From the NCBI GenBank assembly GCA_016932385.1, contig JAFGCY010000004.1, forward strand, positions 45,724 to 109,723: a stretch of 64,000 bases of DNA. Reading direction: 5' to 3'. This document shows positions 42,692 through 50,611 of this stretch, piece by piece. The DNA is from a bacterium (GTDB lineage Bacteria; 4484-113; JAFGCY01). How positions within the stretch are numbered: position 1 is the first letter of the stretch; the number at the start of each line of letters is the position of its first letter. The position numbers and the translations under genes were made by a program. The notes below the pieces were generated by a model. It was not told the DNA's origin. It worked only from the letters and a program-made list of their open reading frames with translations, and searched no databases.

Positions 42692-45079
42692 ATGCACCGC
42701 ATCACTATCGCGATGATCCTGATGCTGGCCGCCTTCCTGGCCAGCTGCGGCGGAGGCGGCACCACGGCGCCGGACCTCGAAAACAACGACGATTCCACGG
42801 TCGTGGCCGACGAGCTCAACGTAATCGGCCCATCCGAGGTTATCGGCTCGCACTCGACGAGTGTGCTCGAGGACCAGCTTAACGTGCTGACCGGCGCGGA
42901 CGAGACGGCGCTCAACGCGCAACTGGCCAAGTTCGGCATCACCGTCATCTCCAAGAGCGGCGGCTGGGCGAATGTGCAGCTGCCGGCGGGCATGGACCTG
43001 GACTGGGCGATCACGGAGCTGGAAAAGGAATACAACATCGCCACGGCGGAGAAGGTTAATGTGCTCAGCACTCCTCGCATCAGCTATAGCGAAGAGGTTT
43101 CCAAGAGCTCCAGCTTCCTGCCGTTTGATCCGATGTACATGTATACCTACGTCGCTCCCGAATTCTCAACCGATAGCTTGGTGCTGACATCGAGTAACCA
43201 CCTGGGGCAGGCGTACGGCATGGCCCCGTCCAACTTCCAGGGGGCATTCGATGTATCCACCAGCCCCGGAGTTGCCGGCCGTGAAGTCAGGATTGCCGTG
43301 ATCGATGCCGGGTTCTTTGACTACGAAGTCTACACCAGAAGCGACTTCGGCGGCGCGGTCGATGACCAAGTTTCCGGCAGCATTGCCGCTGACGGAACTG
43401 CCACTACCGGTCTCGCGGCGGCCGGCTGGGATATCTACGACGATGGTGATCCCGACACCACGAACTACCCGTATCGTATGACCGGTGAGTTGATCCTGGG
43501 AATGCTGGCCGATGACATTGGTGATCCCAGTATTCCTAACGGATATCATATCTATGTCTATGATTTCGACGCTTCGACCACAACAGAGGAAGAGGAATTC
43601 TGGAACGAAGGCATCACTGGTATCAACCCGAATGCCACTTACATCCTGCTGAAGACCGGGCAAGCTGCCGGTGACACCTGGTCGTTCAACGACAACCAGA
43701 TCGCCGCGGCAATCAGCTATGCCGCCGGTAGCAGCGCCGATACCAATGGCGGCCTGTGGCCTAATGGCGGTTGCGAGGCCGATATTATCATCCTCGGCAT
43801 GTTCTCGGAAGGCGCGGTTGGTGCCAATGTAAGTACGGCAATCCAAGGCGCTCGCGACAACAACGCACTGGTCATTGCTCCCGCCGGCGATGTCATCGAT
43901 TCATTGATTACCGATGAGAACGGCTTTGTCGGCTGGGGTGAGATGCCCGTTGATATCACCGTTACCGATGTCACGCCCGCCTCGGACCCTAACTGCATCG
44001 CCGTAAGTGGAACCGGTTTCAACCGCAGTGGCGACCTTGGAACCATCACGTATAACGAAGAAACCTACGACAATCTTGGCATTGGCTGGTCAAATCAGTG
44101 GTTTGGCGAGCCTTTCGAGTTTACCTATCGAGAAATCCCGGACTACTGCAATACCGGTGGCGATATCGCCGCCGTGGGTTACGGCATCGGTTGGAGTGCC
44201 CGACCTTACTTCATTTCTGGGACAGGAGAGATCCTGCCTGGCTATTCATACCGCCTAACTTACGACAGCTGGGGCTCGGTTTATGCCGCGGCGTATGTCG
44301 CCGGCGCGGCCAGCATTGTCCACCAGGCCCTGCATGAGGCCAACAATGCCGAACCCAGTGATGATGATGTATGGCAGGTTCTGCAGGATACCTGGCAGTT
44401 TGACCCGATCACCGGTCTGGCCGGTGCCGCCGGGCTGCTGGACGCCGGGCGCGCCGCCTTCCATGCGATGGAGGGCGGGCACCTGTTCCAGCCGTCAATG
44501 TACCTGCAAAACATCACCGTCAGCCAGCCGCTGAGCTACACCGAGATCGATACCGACTTCGAGATCACGCCGACCGTGATGCTCGGTACCGCGCCGTTCA
44601 CGATCCGCGTCGACTGGGACAACGGCGCCGGCGAGGTGGAAGAAGCCTGGACCAACGGCGACCCGGTCACCCTGACCGGCGGCTGGGATACGCTGGGCCA
44701 GAAGGGCGTCAACATCGAGATCGAGGACGCCGACGGCCAGCTCGACACCTTCGCGCTGTGGGTGCACGTGGTGGCCCCGCTGGGCGCGGGTATCACCGTC
44801 ACTGATAGTAACGGCACGGACTGGACCGGTTTTGAGATGGATGCCGGTAATTACCGCCTGAATGCCAATCCGACGAACGTTTACACCGGCGAGATCGACG
44901 GCACGCCGAATGTGACCACCTTCAGCTGGGACTTCAGCTTCGACGGCGCAACATTCAATGTTGATGCCACGGGAACCGCTCCTTCGACCACGTTCGACGC
45001 CGATGTCACCATCGCCCTCTTGGTTGAAGAAAGCGTCCGACCGGACCGGATCTTCACGCTCGATATCAACGTGAAGTAG
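42692..45079 (+). CDS. Subtilase-fold lipoprotein with degenerate active site
   Basis: A 795-residue surface lipoprotein; lipobox LASC with Cys19. A subtilisin prodomain-like segment (residues about 55-125: LEDQLNVLTGADETALNAQL, ISKSGGWANVQLP, AITELEKEYNIATAEKV) is followed by an S8-like fold: VRIAVIDAGFFDYEV keeps Asp205. The HGT-x-VAG helix reads YRMTGELILGMLADD with no His. The oxyanion Asn region reads IAPAGDVID. The GTSMAAPHVAG helix reads GSVYAAAYVAG, placing Val530 at the nucleophile position by my alignment. A C-terminal part of about 200 residues has Ig-like folds. ATG 42692 follows AGGAG. The middle of the gene is AT-richer than its ends. Confidence 0.7.
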   Translation: MHRITIAMILMLAAFLASCGGGGTTAPDLENNDDSTVVADELNVIGPSEVIGSHSTSVLEDQLNVLTGADETALNAQLAKFGITVISKSGGWANVQLPAGMDLDWAITELEKEYNIATAEKVNVLSTPRISYSEEVSKSSSFLPFDPMYMYTYVAPEFSTDSLVLTSSNHLGQAYGMAPSNFQGAFDVSTSPGVAGREVRIAVIDAGFFDYEVYTRSDFGGAVDDQVSGSIAADGTATTGLAAAGWDIYDDGDPDTTNYPYRMTGELILGMLADDIGDPSIPNGYHIYVYDFDASTTTEEEEFWNEGITGINPNATYILLKTGQAAGDTWSFNDNQIAAAISYAAGSSADTNGGLWPNGGCEADIIILGMFSEGAVGANVSTAIQGARDNNALVIAPAGDVIDSLITDENGFVGWGEMPVDITVTDVTPASDPNCIAVSGTGFNRSGDLGTITYNEETYDNLGIGWSNQWFGEPFEFTYREIPDYCNTGGDIAAVGYGIGWSARPYFISGTGEILPGYSYRLTYDSWGSVYAAAYVAGAASIVHQALHEANNAEPSDDDVWQVLQDTWQFDPITGLAGAAGLLDAGRAAFHAMEGGHLFQPSMYLQNITVSQPLSYTEIDTDFEITPTVMLGTAPFTIRVDWDNGAGEVEEAWTNGDPVTLTGGWDTLGQKGVNIEIEDADGQLDTFALWVHVVAPLGAGITVTDSNGTDWTGFEMDAGNYRLNANPTNVYTGEIDGTPNVTTFSWDFSFDGATFNVDATGTAPSTTFDADVTIALLVEESVRPDRIFTLDINVK

Positions 45080-45098
45080 TAGCTCATTTACGAAACTC

Positions 45099-45130
45099 AG
45101 CCCCGGTCTCCGACGGCCGGGGCTTTCTTT
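45099..45130 (+). terminator. Rho-independent terminator after the subtilase-like gene
   Basis: AGCCCCGG-loop-CCGGGGCT followed by TTCTTTT. Confidence 0.88.
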
Positions 45131-45178
45131 TATCCACTGGACGCGTGGTAACATCATGCATTCGAGTGAGGGCAATCC

Positions 45179-46621
45179 ATGCAAGAAATTATCGATGCTT
45201 TTCTGAACGTGGCTGAGGCCAAAAAGGCCGGCTACGCCGACATCCGCGTGATCGAGGCCAAGCGCGAGGAGCACACCGTCCGCGACGGCAAAGTCGAAGA
45301 AATGGCGGTCAACGCGAAGGATGGCTTCGGCGTACGCGTGCTGGTCGACGGCCGCTGGGGCTTCGCCGCCAGCCGCAACCTCGATGCCAGCGAGGCGGCG
45401 ATGATCACCGAGCAGGCGATCCGCATCGCCCTGGCCTCGAAGGTCGCGGGCGGCGAACCGGTGAAGCTTTCCGAGGCCGAGCCGGTCCAGGGCGAATGGC
45501 AGACCGAGATGGAGCGCGATCCGTTTGCGGTTCCGCTGGAGGAGAAACTCAACTACCTGATGCAGGCGGACGAGGCGATGGCCAAGGCCGCCAACGTCAG
45601 CCACCGCTCGGCGTTCTACGACGGCTGGCGCGAAGACCAGCACTACGCCAACACCGAGGGCGCGCGCATCCACATGGTCATCACCGAGTGCGGCGGCGGC
45701 ATCCAGGCCGAGGCGATCGCCGACGGCGACCAGCAGGTGCGCTGCTATCCCAACAGCTTCCGCGGCCAGTTCCACACCGCCGGTTACGAAAGCTTCCTCA
45801 AGTACGACATGATCAAGGAAGCGCCGCGCGTGGCGGAGGAATGCGTCGCGCTGCTCGCCGCGCCGGTGGTCCCGAGCGAGGAGGCGACGGTGATTATCGA
45901 CGGACCGCAGCTGGCGCTGCAGATCCACGAGAGCATCGGCCACGCCATCGAGCTGGACCGCGTGCTGGGCTGGGAGCTGGCCTACGCCGGCGGCAGCTTC
46001 GTCAAGCCGGAGCACCGCGGCCAGCTCAAGTACGGCAGCCAGATCATGAACGTCACCTGCGACCCGACCCTGCCGGGCGGCCTGGGCAGCTATGCCTACG
46101 ACGACGACGGGATCAAGACCTACCGCGACCCGCTGATCGTCGACGGCATCTTCCAGAACTTCCTGATGAGCCGCGACACCGCGCCGTACATCGGCGTCAA
46201 GAGCAACGGCTGCAACCGCGCCGACGGCTATGCGCGCCTGCCGATCGTCCGCATGCCCAACGTCAACCTCGAGCCGGGCGAGTGGACGCTGGAAGCGCTG
46301 ATCGCCGACACCAAGAAGGGCTGGCTGTTTTCCAACAACCGCTCCTGGAGCATCGACGACCATCGCGAGAACTTCCAGTTCGGCTGCGAGGCGGCCTGGG
46401 AAATCGTCGACGGCAAGCTGGGGCGGCTGTTCAAGAACCCGAATTACACCGGCATCACGACGACGTTTTGGGGCAATCTGGACGCGATCTGCAACCAAGA
46501 CCATTGGACGATCTGGGGCACCCCTAACTGCGGCAAGGGCCAGCCCGGCCAGACGGCGCACGTCGCCCACGGCTGCGCGCCCTCGCGTTTTCGGAACCTG
46601 CAGATCGGCGTCCGCGGTTAA
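45179..46621 (+). CDS. tldD: TldD-family metalloprotease subunit
   Basis: Forms with TldE a hetero-oligomeric protease that degrades short unfolded peptides and trims RiPP precursors such as microcin B17. It is 480 residues. The zinc site HESIGH (His250-Glu251-His255, HExxxH) is intact, with surrounding IIDGPQLALQIHESIGHAIELDR and the C-terminal CGKGQPGQTAHVAHGCAPSRF segment with further Cys/His. The N-terminus YADIRVIEAKREEHTVRDGKVEE is typical. It leads an operon of six genes. A GAGGG ribosome-binding site and a TAACAT -10-like hexamer near 45148 precede it. Confidence 0.95.
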   Translation: MQEIIDAFLNVAEAKKAGYADIRVIEAKREEHTVRDGKVEEMAVNAKDGFGVRVLVDGRWGFAASRNLDASEAAMITEQAIRIALASKVAGGEPVKLSEAEPVQGEWQTEMERDPFAVPLEEKLNYLMQADEAMAKAANVSHRSAFYDGWREDQHYANTEGARIHMVITECGGGIQAEAIADGDQQVRCYPNSFRGQFHTAGYESFLKYDMIKEAPRVAEECVALLAAPVVPSEEATVIIDGPQLALQIHESIGHAIELDRVLGWELAYAGGSFVKPEHRGQLKYGSQIMNVTCDPTLPGGLGSYAYDDDGIKTYRDPLIVDGIFQNFLMSRDTAPYIGVKSNGCNRADGYARLPIVRMPNVNLEPGEWTLEALIADTKKGWLFSNNRSWSIDDHRENFQFGCEAAWEIVDGKLGRLFKNPNYTGITTTFWGNLDAICNQDHWTIWGTPNCGKGQPGQTAHVAHGCAPSRFRNLQIGVRG

Positions 46622-46633
46622 TGAGATAAGGAC

Positions 46634-47428
46634 ATGGCATATCGAGCGCTCAGCACGGTGGCCGCGACGGTAATCACCGTCCTGCTGATCGCGCCCGTCC
46701 ATGGCCAGGCGCCGGCGGGTGATCCCTATGTGCTGCTCGACGCCGCCAAGCTGAAGCTGGGCGAAGGCCGGCTGGAGCAGGCCGGCGAGTTGCTGGCGGA
46801 GATCGGCCCGACACCGGGTGAGCAGTACATCGCCGAGGAGGTGCTGGTCCAGCAGCTGCTGATCGACGCCGCCTACCTGCGCGCCACGTTTTACCTGCAC
46901 GCCGAGCTGGCGCGCTTCGAGCTGCAGGACAGCGAATACGGCCACTGGCTGGCCGGCGAGCGCGACCGCCATGCTGCGGAGTTCACCGCCAACGGGCTCA
47001 GCTACCTGGAGCTGACCAGCGCTGGCGCCGAACTGGACTTCATCCGTTTTCGCCTGCCCCTGGTCTCCGTCGAGCACCTGGCCGACCTGGAGCTCTACAG
47101 CGATCCGGAGATCCTCGGCCCGGCGGTGACCAACTGGGACGACGGCCGCGAAGGCCTGGGCAAGGGCCTGATCGCCGGCCAGGCGCGGGTGGCATTGGTG
47201 CTGGCCGCGGCGCGCTACTACGACCTGGAGACGGCCGCCGGCTCGCTGGAACAGGTGGTCAAGCGGCTGGACACCGGCGTGCCCTTCGACTCACGAGAGT
47301 TTACGGACTGGCTGGCGGAAAGCGCCGCGGAACTGGACACGGACGGCAATTTAAGTGAATTGGCCGCGGCGGCCAACCACCGCCTGGGCCGGACGCCAAA
47401 CACAACCGGCGGGGAACCGTCGGAATAA
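46634..47428 (+). CDS. Exported helical protein X between tldD and tldE
   Basis: A 264-residue protein with a signal peptide (ALSTVAATVITVLLIAPVHG), then an all-helical mature domain rich in Ala, Leu and Glu with TPR-like character (LLDAAKLKLGEGRLEQAGELLAEIG). Its layout parallels the next gene: LVQQLLIDAAYLRATFYLHAELA, then LELxSAGAELDFIRFRLPLVSVEHL and a final GVPFDSREFTDWLAESAAEL. These match protein Y segment by segment, so the two are probably paralogs. No known family was recognised. AAGGA precedes ATG 46634, 12 bp after tldD. Confidence 0.65.
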   Translation: MAYRALSTVAATVITVLLIAPVHGQAPAGDPYVLLDAAKLKLGEGRLEQAGELLAEIGPTPGEQYIAEEVLVQQLLIDAAYLRATFYLHAELARFELQDSEYGHWLAGERDRHAAEFTANGLSYLELTSAGAELDFIRFRLPLVSVEHLADLELYSDPEILGPAVTNWDDGREGLGKGLIAGQARVALVLAAARYYDLETAAGSLEQVVKRLDTGVPFDSREFTDWLAESAAELDTDGNLSELAAAANHRLGRTPNTTGGEPSE

Positions 47429-47430
47429 AC

Positions 47431-48243
47431 ATGCTAAGACTATTGGTAACAATCGTGATGGTGCTGCTGCCGGCAATCGCGCTGGCGGCCCCCGACGACG
47501 ACCTGAAGCAAGCCCGGGCGGATATCGCGGCCGGCAAGGTCTATGCCGCCGACCAGGCGCTGCAGAACATCGTCAACGCCGAAGACGCCACGGTGGCCGA
47601 GCTGGAGGAGGCGCTGTTCCTGCAAAGCGTGATCTACTCCGGCGACGTGCTCGGCGCTGTGGCGTTGTTGCAGCCGATGGCGCTCCTCACCACCGAGGGC
47701 AGCGAACTGAAAGCCGAAATCAGCCGCCAGCTGCTGGCGGCGCGGCGCGCCTTCTACCTGTCCATCAACAGCTATCTCAACGCCAGTTTCGCCGGCAGCG
47801 AGCTGGCCTCGCTGAAACTCGACCTGCCCCCGCTGAGCGCCGAGGAGGTCAGCATCCTGCAGGCGACCCTGCGCGATCCCGAGCAGCTCAACCAGATCAA
47901 CAGCGGTTACGCCGAGGACCCGGCGCCCGGCCGCGGCCTGCTGGCCCAGACGAACCTGTACAGCTTCTACTGGGCGATCAGCGACGCGGTACCCGGCGGC
48001 GGTAGCTACGACGTCAACGCGGTGCGGCGGCGGTTCTCCACGGGCCAGCACTTCGACCACCTGCACTACCTGGACTGGGCGGCGCGCGTGGCGCTGGACA
48101 TGGACAAGTTGCTGAGCGAACCCAACGGCCCCGACCTCAAGGGGCTGGCTAAGAAATGTGACGAACGGATCATCGCGCTGACCGCGAACGACAGCGGCAG
48201 CGTGTATGCCAAGAATGCCCGGGAACGGGCCGGCAAGTATTAA
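47431..48243 (+). CDS. Exported helical protein Y between tldD and tldE
   Basis: A 270-residue protein with a signal peptide (MLRLLVTIVMVLLPAIALA) starting 2 bp after protein X. The mature part has the same plan: DDDLKQARADIAAGKVYAADQALQNI (TPR-like), EEALFLQSVIYSGDVLGAVALL, ASLKLDLPPLSAEEVSILQATLRDPE and a final FSTGQHFDHLHYLDWAARVAL. The matched position in X is GVPFDSREFTDWLAE. Both would sit in the periplasm or be surface exposed, whereas TldD/TldE are cytosolic, so the link is presumably transcriptional. Confidence 0.65.
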   Translation: MLRLLVTIVMVLLPAIALAAPDDDLKQARADIAAGKVYAADQALQNIVNAEDATVAELEEALFLQSVIYSGDVLGAVALLQPMALLTTEGSELKAEISRQLLAARRAFYLSINSYLNASFAGSELASLKLDLPPLSAEEVSILQATLRDPEQLNQINSGYAEDPAPGRGLLAQTNLYSFYWAISDAVPGGGSYDVNAVRRRFSTGQHFDHLHYLDWAARVALDMDKLLSEPNGPDLKGLAKKCDERIIALTANDSGSVYAKNARERAGKY

Positions 48244-48257
48244 AACAGAGGTGTGTG

Positions 48258-49640
48258 ATGGCGGAAGCCTTGGAAAAGCAGTATTCGGCCGGTAAGGTAC
48301 GCAAGGCGCAGGAAGAGTACCTGCACATGGCGCAGGAGGCCCTGGCGGGCGCCGGCGCGGACCAGACCTCGATCAGGCTGATCGCCAGCGACAGCGCCCT
48401 GACCCGCTTCGCCAACAGCGAGATCCACCAGAGCACCTTCGAGCGCGAGGCCCAAGTAATGGTCAACGCCCGCGTCGGCCAGCGCGAAGGCATCACCACG
48501 ACCAACAAGCTGACGCCGGATGCGCTCAAGGAGGCGGTCGGCCAGGCCACGGCGATCGCCAAGATCAGCGAACCCAATCCCGACCTGGTCGATTTCCCCG
48601 ACGGCCCGTGCAAGTATCCGTTGCAGGTCGAGTACCACGAACCGACCGCGGCCTGTACCCCGGAGGAGCGCGCCTCGATGGTGATCGCCGGCCTGGCGGT
48701 CAACGACACCGAGGAATACAAGGCCGCGGGCATCCTGAGCACCGGCCAGGTCAACGTCGTGATCGCCAACAGCCGCGGCATCGAGGCGGTCTACAGCACC
48801 ACGAGCTCCCGCTACACCGTGCAGTGGACGGGGCTGGACTCCAGCGGCAACGCCGAGTGCAGCAGCCGTAGCGTCGGCGACCTGGATACCGTCGGCTCCG
48901 CGGTGGCGGCCCTGGCCACGGCCAAGCGCTCGGCCAATCCGCGCCGCGACGTGCCCGCCGGCCGCTATACCGTCGTGCTGGGCCCCGAGTGCGTGGCGAC
49001 GATGCTGAACTTCCTGACCTGGGTCGGGCTCTCCGGCCGCGACTACAACGATGGTTCCAGCTTCATGTGCGGCAAGCTCGGCGAGCTGATCACCGGCCGC
49101 GAGATCACGCTGGTCGACGACCCGCTGGACGCCCGGACGATGGGCCTGCCCTGCGACATGGCCGGCATGCCCAAGCAGCGCCTGACGCTGATCGAGAACG
49201 GGGTGGCGCGCGCGGTCGCCCACGACGAGGCCAGTGCCAAGAAAGCCGGCACGACCAGTACCGGCCACGACACCGGTGTCAACTGGCCGATCCCGTCCAA
49301 TATGGTTTTAAGCCCCGGCAACTCGACCAAGGACGAGCTGGTCAAGGGCGTCGAGCGCGGGATCTATGTCAGCCGCTTCCATTACACCAATGTCGTCGAT
49401 CCGCTGGCGACCGTCATCACCGGCATGACCCGCGACGGCACCTTCCTGATCGAAAACGGCGAGTTGACAGCCGGTCTGACCAACTTCCGCTTCACGCAGA
49501 ATATCCTCGAAGCGCTGGCCAACTGCACCGGAATGAGCACTGAGCTGGTATATCATGGTAGTTTCTGGGGTTCGGGTTGCCTGGTACCGGAAGCGATCCG
49601 CGTGGAGAGCTTCAATTTCTCGGGCAAGACCGACCACTAA
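48258..49640 (+). CDS. tldE: TldE/PmbA-family protease subunit
   Basis: The non-metal partner of TldD. It is 460 residues. Family segments are RLIASDSALTRFANSEIHQS, VNARVGQREGITTTNKL, NPRRDVPAGRYTVVLGPECVATML, FMCGKLGELITGREITLVDDP and GIYVSRFHYTNVVDPLATVITGMTRDGTFLIENGEL, which is very characteristic. As usual for TldE, no HExxxH is present. ATG 48258 (also TTG- or GTG-like starts 3-12 nt upstream) follows GAGG. Confidence 0.94.
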   Translation: MAEALEKQYSAGKVRKAQEEYLHMAQEALAGAGADQTSIRLIASDSALTRFANSEIHQSTFEREAQVMVNARVGQREGITTTNKLTPDALKEAVGQATAIAKISEPNPDLVDFPDGPCKYPLQVEYHEPTAACTPEERASMVIAGLAVNDTEEYKAAGILSTGQVNVVIANSRGIEAVYSTTSSRYTVQWTGLDSSGNAECSSRSVGDLDTVGSAVAALATAKRSANPRRDVPAGRYTVVLGPECVATMLNFLTWVGLSGRDYNDGSSFMCGKLGELITGREITLVDDPLDARTMGLPCDMAGMPKQRLTLIENGVARAVAHDEASAKKAGTTSTGHDTGVNWPIPSNMVLSPGNSTKDELVKGVERGIYVSRFHYTNVVDPLATVITGMTRDGTFLIENGELTAGLTNFRFTQNILEALANCTGMSTELVYHGSFWGSGCLVPEAIRVESFNFSGKTDH

Positions 49641-49658
49641 CGAACCGGCGGAGGGAGT

Positions 49659-49910
49659 ATGTACAGCAACCTGATCGGCAAGACGCGCAATGTGGTCGTG
49701 GAATTCTACCTGCGCAGCTGCAAGATGCGCATCGCGGGTAAGGTTAACGAAGTCGATGAGGTCTTCGTCGAAGTGCTGGTCTGGATCAATAGCGCGAACG
49801 GAGAGTTCGCGGCGGACAAGGAAACCTATGCCAAGGCTGCCGCCGGCGAGCCCGGCTGGCGCGACGACCGGATCCTGATCAACATCGAGGACATCAGCGT
49901 CATCGCCTAG
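49659..49910 (+). CDS. Small Sm-like protein candidate
   Basis: An 83-residue protein with a strong GGAGGG ribosome-binding site, 18 bp after tldE. The sequence LIGKTRNVVVEFYLRSCKMRIAGKVNEVDEVFVEVLV, then DRILINIEDISVIA, follows the order of an Sm fold (N-terminal helix, strands with a bend at K-M-R-x-x-G-K-V, and a last strand I-N-x-x-D-I-S-x-I). An RNA-binding Hfq/LSm role would be an inference only. It is conserved-looking and cotranscribed with tldDE. Confidence 0.5.
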   Translation: MYSNLIGKTRNVVVEFYLRSCKMRIAGKVNEVDEVFVEVLVWINSANGEFAADKETYAKAAAGEPGWRDDRILINIEDISVIA

Positions 49911-49919
49911 GGAAAGACT

Positions 49920-50537
49920 ATGACTGACGAACGCAACCACGAACGCGAACCCGAAGAAGGCATCCTCATCTCCGACAAGCGCCACGCGCGCGACCTGGAG
50001 AGCGAGGCCGAGGCCGCGAATCCCGAACCGGCGCCCCCGCCGGAAAAGCCCGCGGCAACCAGTCCGCCCCAACCGCCCGTCGAGCCTGCCGGCCAACCGG
50101 AACCGCCGGCCGAGCCCGTCGGGGAAGTCGTGGACTTCCAGCCGCCCCAGCGACCGGCCGAGCCGGAGGAGCCGGGCGAGTCGGAGCTGCCGCCGCTGGA
50201 CACGGAATCGCCCGAGATGCTGCAGTTGAAGATGCTGTTCGAGATGGGGTTGCCGGGCTACCTGCACGGCCAGCTGCAATTGGTCCTGAATTTCGCCGTG
50301 ATCTACCTGGGCCGCCAGCCGAATCCCGCGACGGGACTGGTCAGCGTCGACCTGGACAAGGCGCGGCTGGCGATCGACCTGTTCGACTTCATCATCAAGA
50401 ATACGCGGGCCGACCTGCCCGAATCCGATTACGCCGGGCTGCTCAACGTGGCCAAGAACCTGAAGATGGAATACGCCGACGTCGCCGGCCAGGGCCCCGC
50501 GCCCAGTGGCGGCACTCCTCCCAACCCAGGTAATTAA
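49920..50537 (+). CDS. DUF1844-domain protein
   Basis: A 205-residue protein. Residues 1-90 are a disordered, Pro/Glu-rich segment. The C-terminal 100 residues carry DUF1844: PGYLHGQLQLVLNFAVIYLGRQPNPATGLVSVDLDKARLAIDLFDFI and KNTRADLPESDYAGLLNVAKNL. The function of this family is unknown. It starts 9 bp after the Sm-like gene and ends the operon, followed by a strong symmetrical terminator. Confidence 0.85.
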   Translation: MTDERNHEREPEEGILISDKRHARDLESEAEAANPEPAPPPEKPAATSPPQPPVEPAGQPEPPAEPVGEVVDFQPPQRPAEPEEPGESELPPLDTESPEMLQLKMLFEMGLPGYLHGQLQLVLNFAVIYLGRQPNPATGLVSVDLDKARLAIDLFDFIIKNTRADLPESDYAGLLNVAKNLKMEYADVAGQGPAPSGGTPPNPGN

Positions 50538-50547
50538 CCGGAAACAG

Positions 50548-50592
50548 CAACGGGCCGGGGCCACCTGTTAGCGTTGCCCCGGCCCGTTTTGT
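50548..50592. terminator. Bidirectional rho-independent terminator
   Basis: The stem AACGGGCCGGGGC / GCCCCGGCCCGTT with a 16-nt loop, then TTTGTT on the plus strand; an A-run is present but weak on the other side. It separates the convergent DUF1844 and lipoprotein genes. Confidence 0.85.
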
Positions 50593-50611
50593 TAGCCGGA
50601 TTGTCCTGGTC

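Noticed and set aside
44495..47077. An 860-codon minus-strand frame across the subtilase-like, tldD and protein X genes
   Set aside because: It covers three real plus-strand genes and their intergenic terminator and shows the same low-complexity shadow composition.
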